Source: Dama dama
Lineage: Eukaryota > Chordata > Mammalia > Artiodactyla > Cervidae
Direction of reading: 5' to 3'
NCBI RefSeq assembly: GCF_033118175.1
Contig: NW_026870906.1
Coordinates: 1,178,001 to 1,242,000 of the forward strand
Length of the DNA: 64,000 nucleotides
How positions within the stretch are numbered: the stretch's first letter is position 1; every line of letters begins with the position of its first letter. A program made the position numbers and the translations under genes. Below the pieces are notes generated by a model. That model did not search any database. It was not told the DNA's origin and worked only from the letters and a program-made list of their open reading frames with translations. Positions 63,766 through 64,000 of this stretch are shown in pieces.

Positions 63766-64000
63766 TTTCCACAAGCACCTCAAGAGGAGGCTTCTCTCAG
63801 CTACAGGTATGTGAGAGGGACCCTGATTTTGTGGCCTCAAGTGGAATGGACACCGAGATGCTCTGACTCGAAGGAAGGCCGGATATTGCTGCAGTGAATT
63901 GAATGCAGGCTCGTCTTGCCTCTCCCACGACGAAGGGATGTCTGAATCCCCTGTGGAGACCACAGAGAAAGACCTAGTTCTCCGCCTCATTGAGACCAGA
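63766..64000 (-). repeat. Satellite B unit 16 (partial, cut by window edge)
   Basis: The first 235 bases of a unit identical, as far as I compared, to the start of unit 10. The array continues beyond the window. Confidence 0.93.

Larger units (their letters stand above)
51828..64000 (-). repeat. Satellite array B: 796-bp pecoran satellite I-like monomers
   Basis: Fifteen complete monomers of 795-796 bp and a partial sixteenth lie head to tail. I phased them on TTTCCACAAGCA, which falls at 51,830, 52,626, 53,421, 54,217, 55,013, 55,808, 56,604, 57,400, 58,196, 58,991, 59,787, 60,583, 61,379, 62,175, 62,971 and 63,766. The monomer is about 55% G+C in the block I counted, rich in CTCGAG and in CpG, and partly resolves into 31-bp subrepeats. 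Satellite I of pecoran ruminants (bovine 1.715 and its caprine and cervid relatives) is known for 31-bp subrepeats, with monomers near 0.8 kb outside cattle. The assignment rests on that structure and length, not on an alignment. Strand is arbitrary. The array is open at the right window edge. Confidence 0.9.
62751..64000 (-). repeat. Satellite B higher-order repeat, right copy (runs off the window)
   Basis: Partner of 57,976-59,225. Since the match is still unbroken at base 64,000, the sequence beyond the window should continue as units 10-14 if this is a true six-unit higher-order repeat. Confidence 0.88.

Noticed and set aside
51828..64000. CENP-B box in satellite B
   Set aside because: The nearest word, CTTCGACTCAAGAGGAA, keeps TTCG and the central A but lacks the CGGG core needed by the known motif. 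No canonical copy was seen in either array.
57976..64000. The 4,775-bp repeat as a pure assembly duplication
   Set aside because: Not excluded, but at least one base differs between the copies (58,684 versus 63,459) and the units between them are distinct, which fits a real higher-order repeat better. Raw reads would settle it.

Overview
This window is entirely satellite DNA. I find no protein-coding gene, RNA gene, recognisable transposon, telomere repeat or CRISPR array. Two unrelated tandem arrays, in the manner of mammalian centromeric or pericentromeric heterochromatin, meet head-on at about 51,828. The many open frames of 60-300 codons are by-products of the repeats: their peptides are permutations of the monomers, many are low-complexity and Phe/Ser-rich, and several start at GTG.

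Array A (1 to about 51,827) is a pyrimidine-rich satellite with a 113-bp monomer. Each monomer is four related subrepeats of 28, 28, 29 and 28 bp (a1, a2, b1, b2). In the consensus I derived, the + strand is about 73% pyrimidine and 39% G+C. I do not recognise this family by name. Above the monomer level it is a mosaic of segmental duplications of roughly 0.5-4 kb. The clearest are a 3,295-bp tandem duplication at 33,593-40,408 whose second copy carries an extra 226 bp (two monomers), a 4,593-bp-spaced pair of ~3.7-kb blocks at 25,820-34,078, and a 1,549-bp-spaced pair at 45,219-48,201. Size differences between copies are mostly whole subrepeats or monomers (28, 85, 113, 226 bp), as expected from unequal exchange in register.

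Array B (about 51,828-64,000) is a tandem array of 795-796-bp monomers: fifteen complete and one cut by the window edge. Much of the monomer resolves into 31-bp subrepeats, often starting AACTCGAG. That structure (31-bp subrepeats in a ~0.8-kb monomer) is the hallmark of pecoran ruminant satellite I (the bovine 1.715 family and its caprine and cervid relatives). A unit near 800 bp rather than the ~1.4 kb of cattle points to a non-bovine pecoran, with deer-like or other ruminants plausible. The species cannot be fixed from sequence alone. Units 1-7 and 9-16 form two subfamilies with a mosaic unit 8 between them, and units 9-10 recur almost unchanged as units 15-16, revealing a six-monomer higher-order repeat of 4,775 bp.

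The points most worth a second look are the apparently unnamed 28/113-bp satellite A, its direct spacer-free junction with satellite I, the layered higher-order duplications, one fold-back palindrome at 43,591-43,609, and the lack of any visible transposon insertion over 64 kb.
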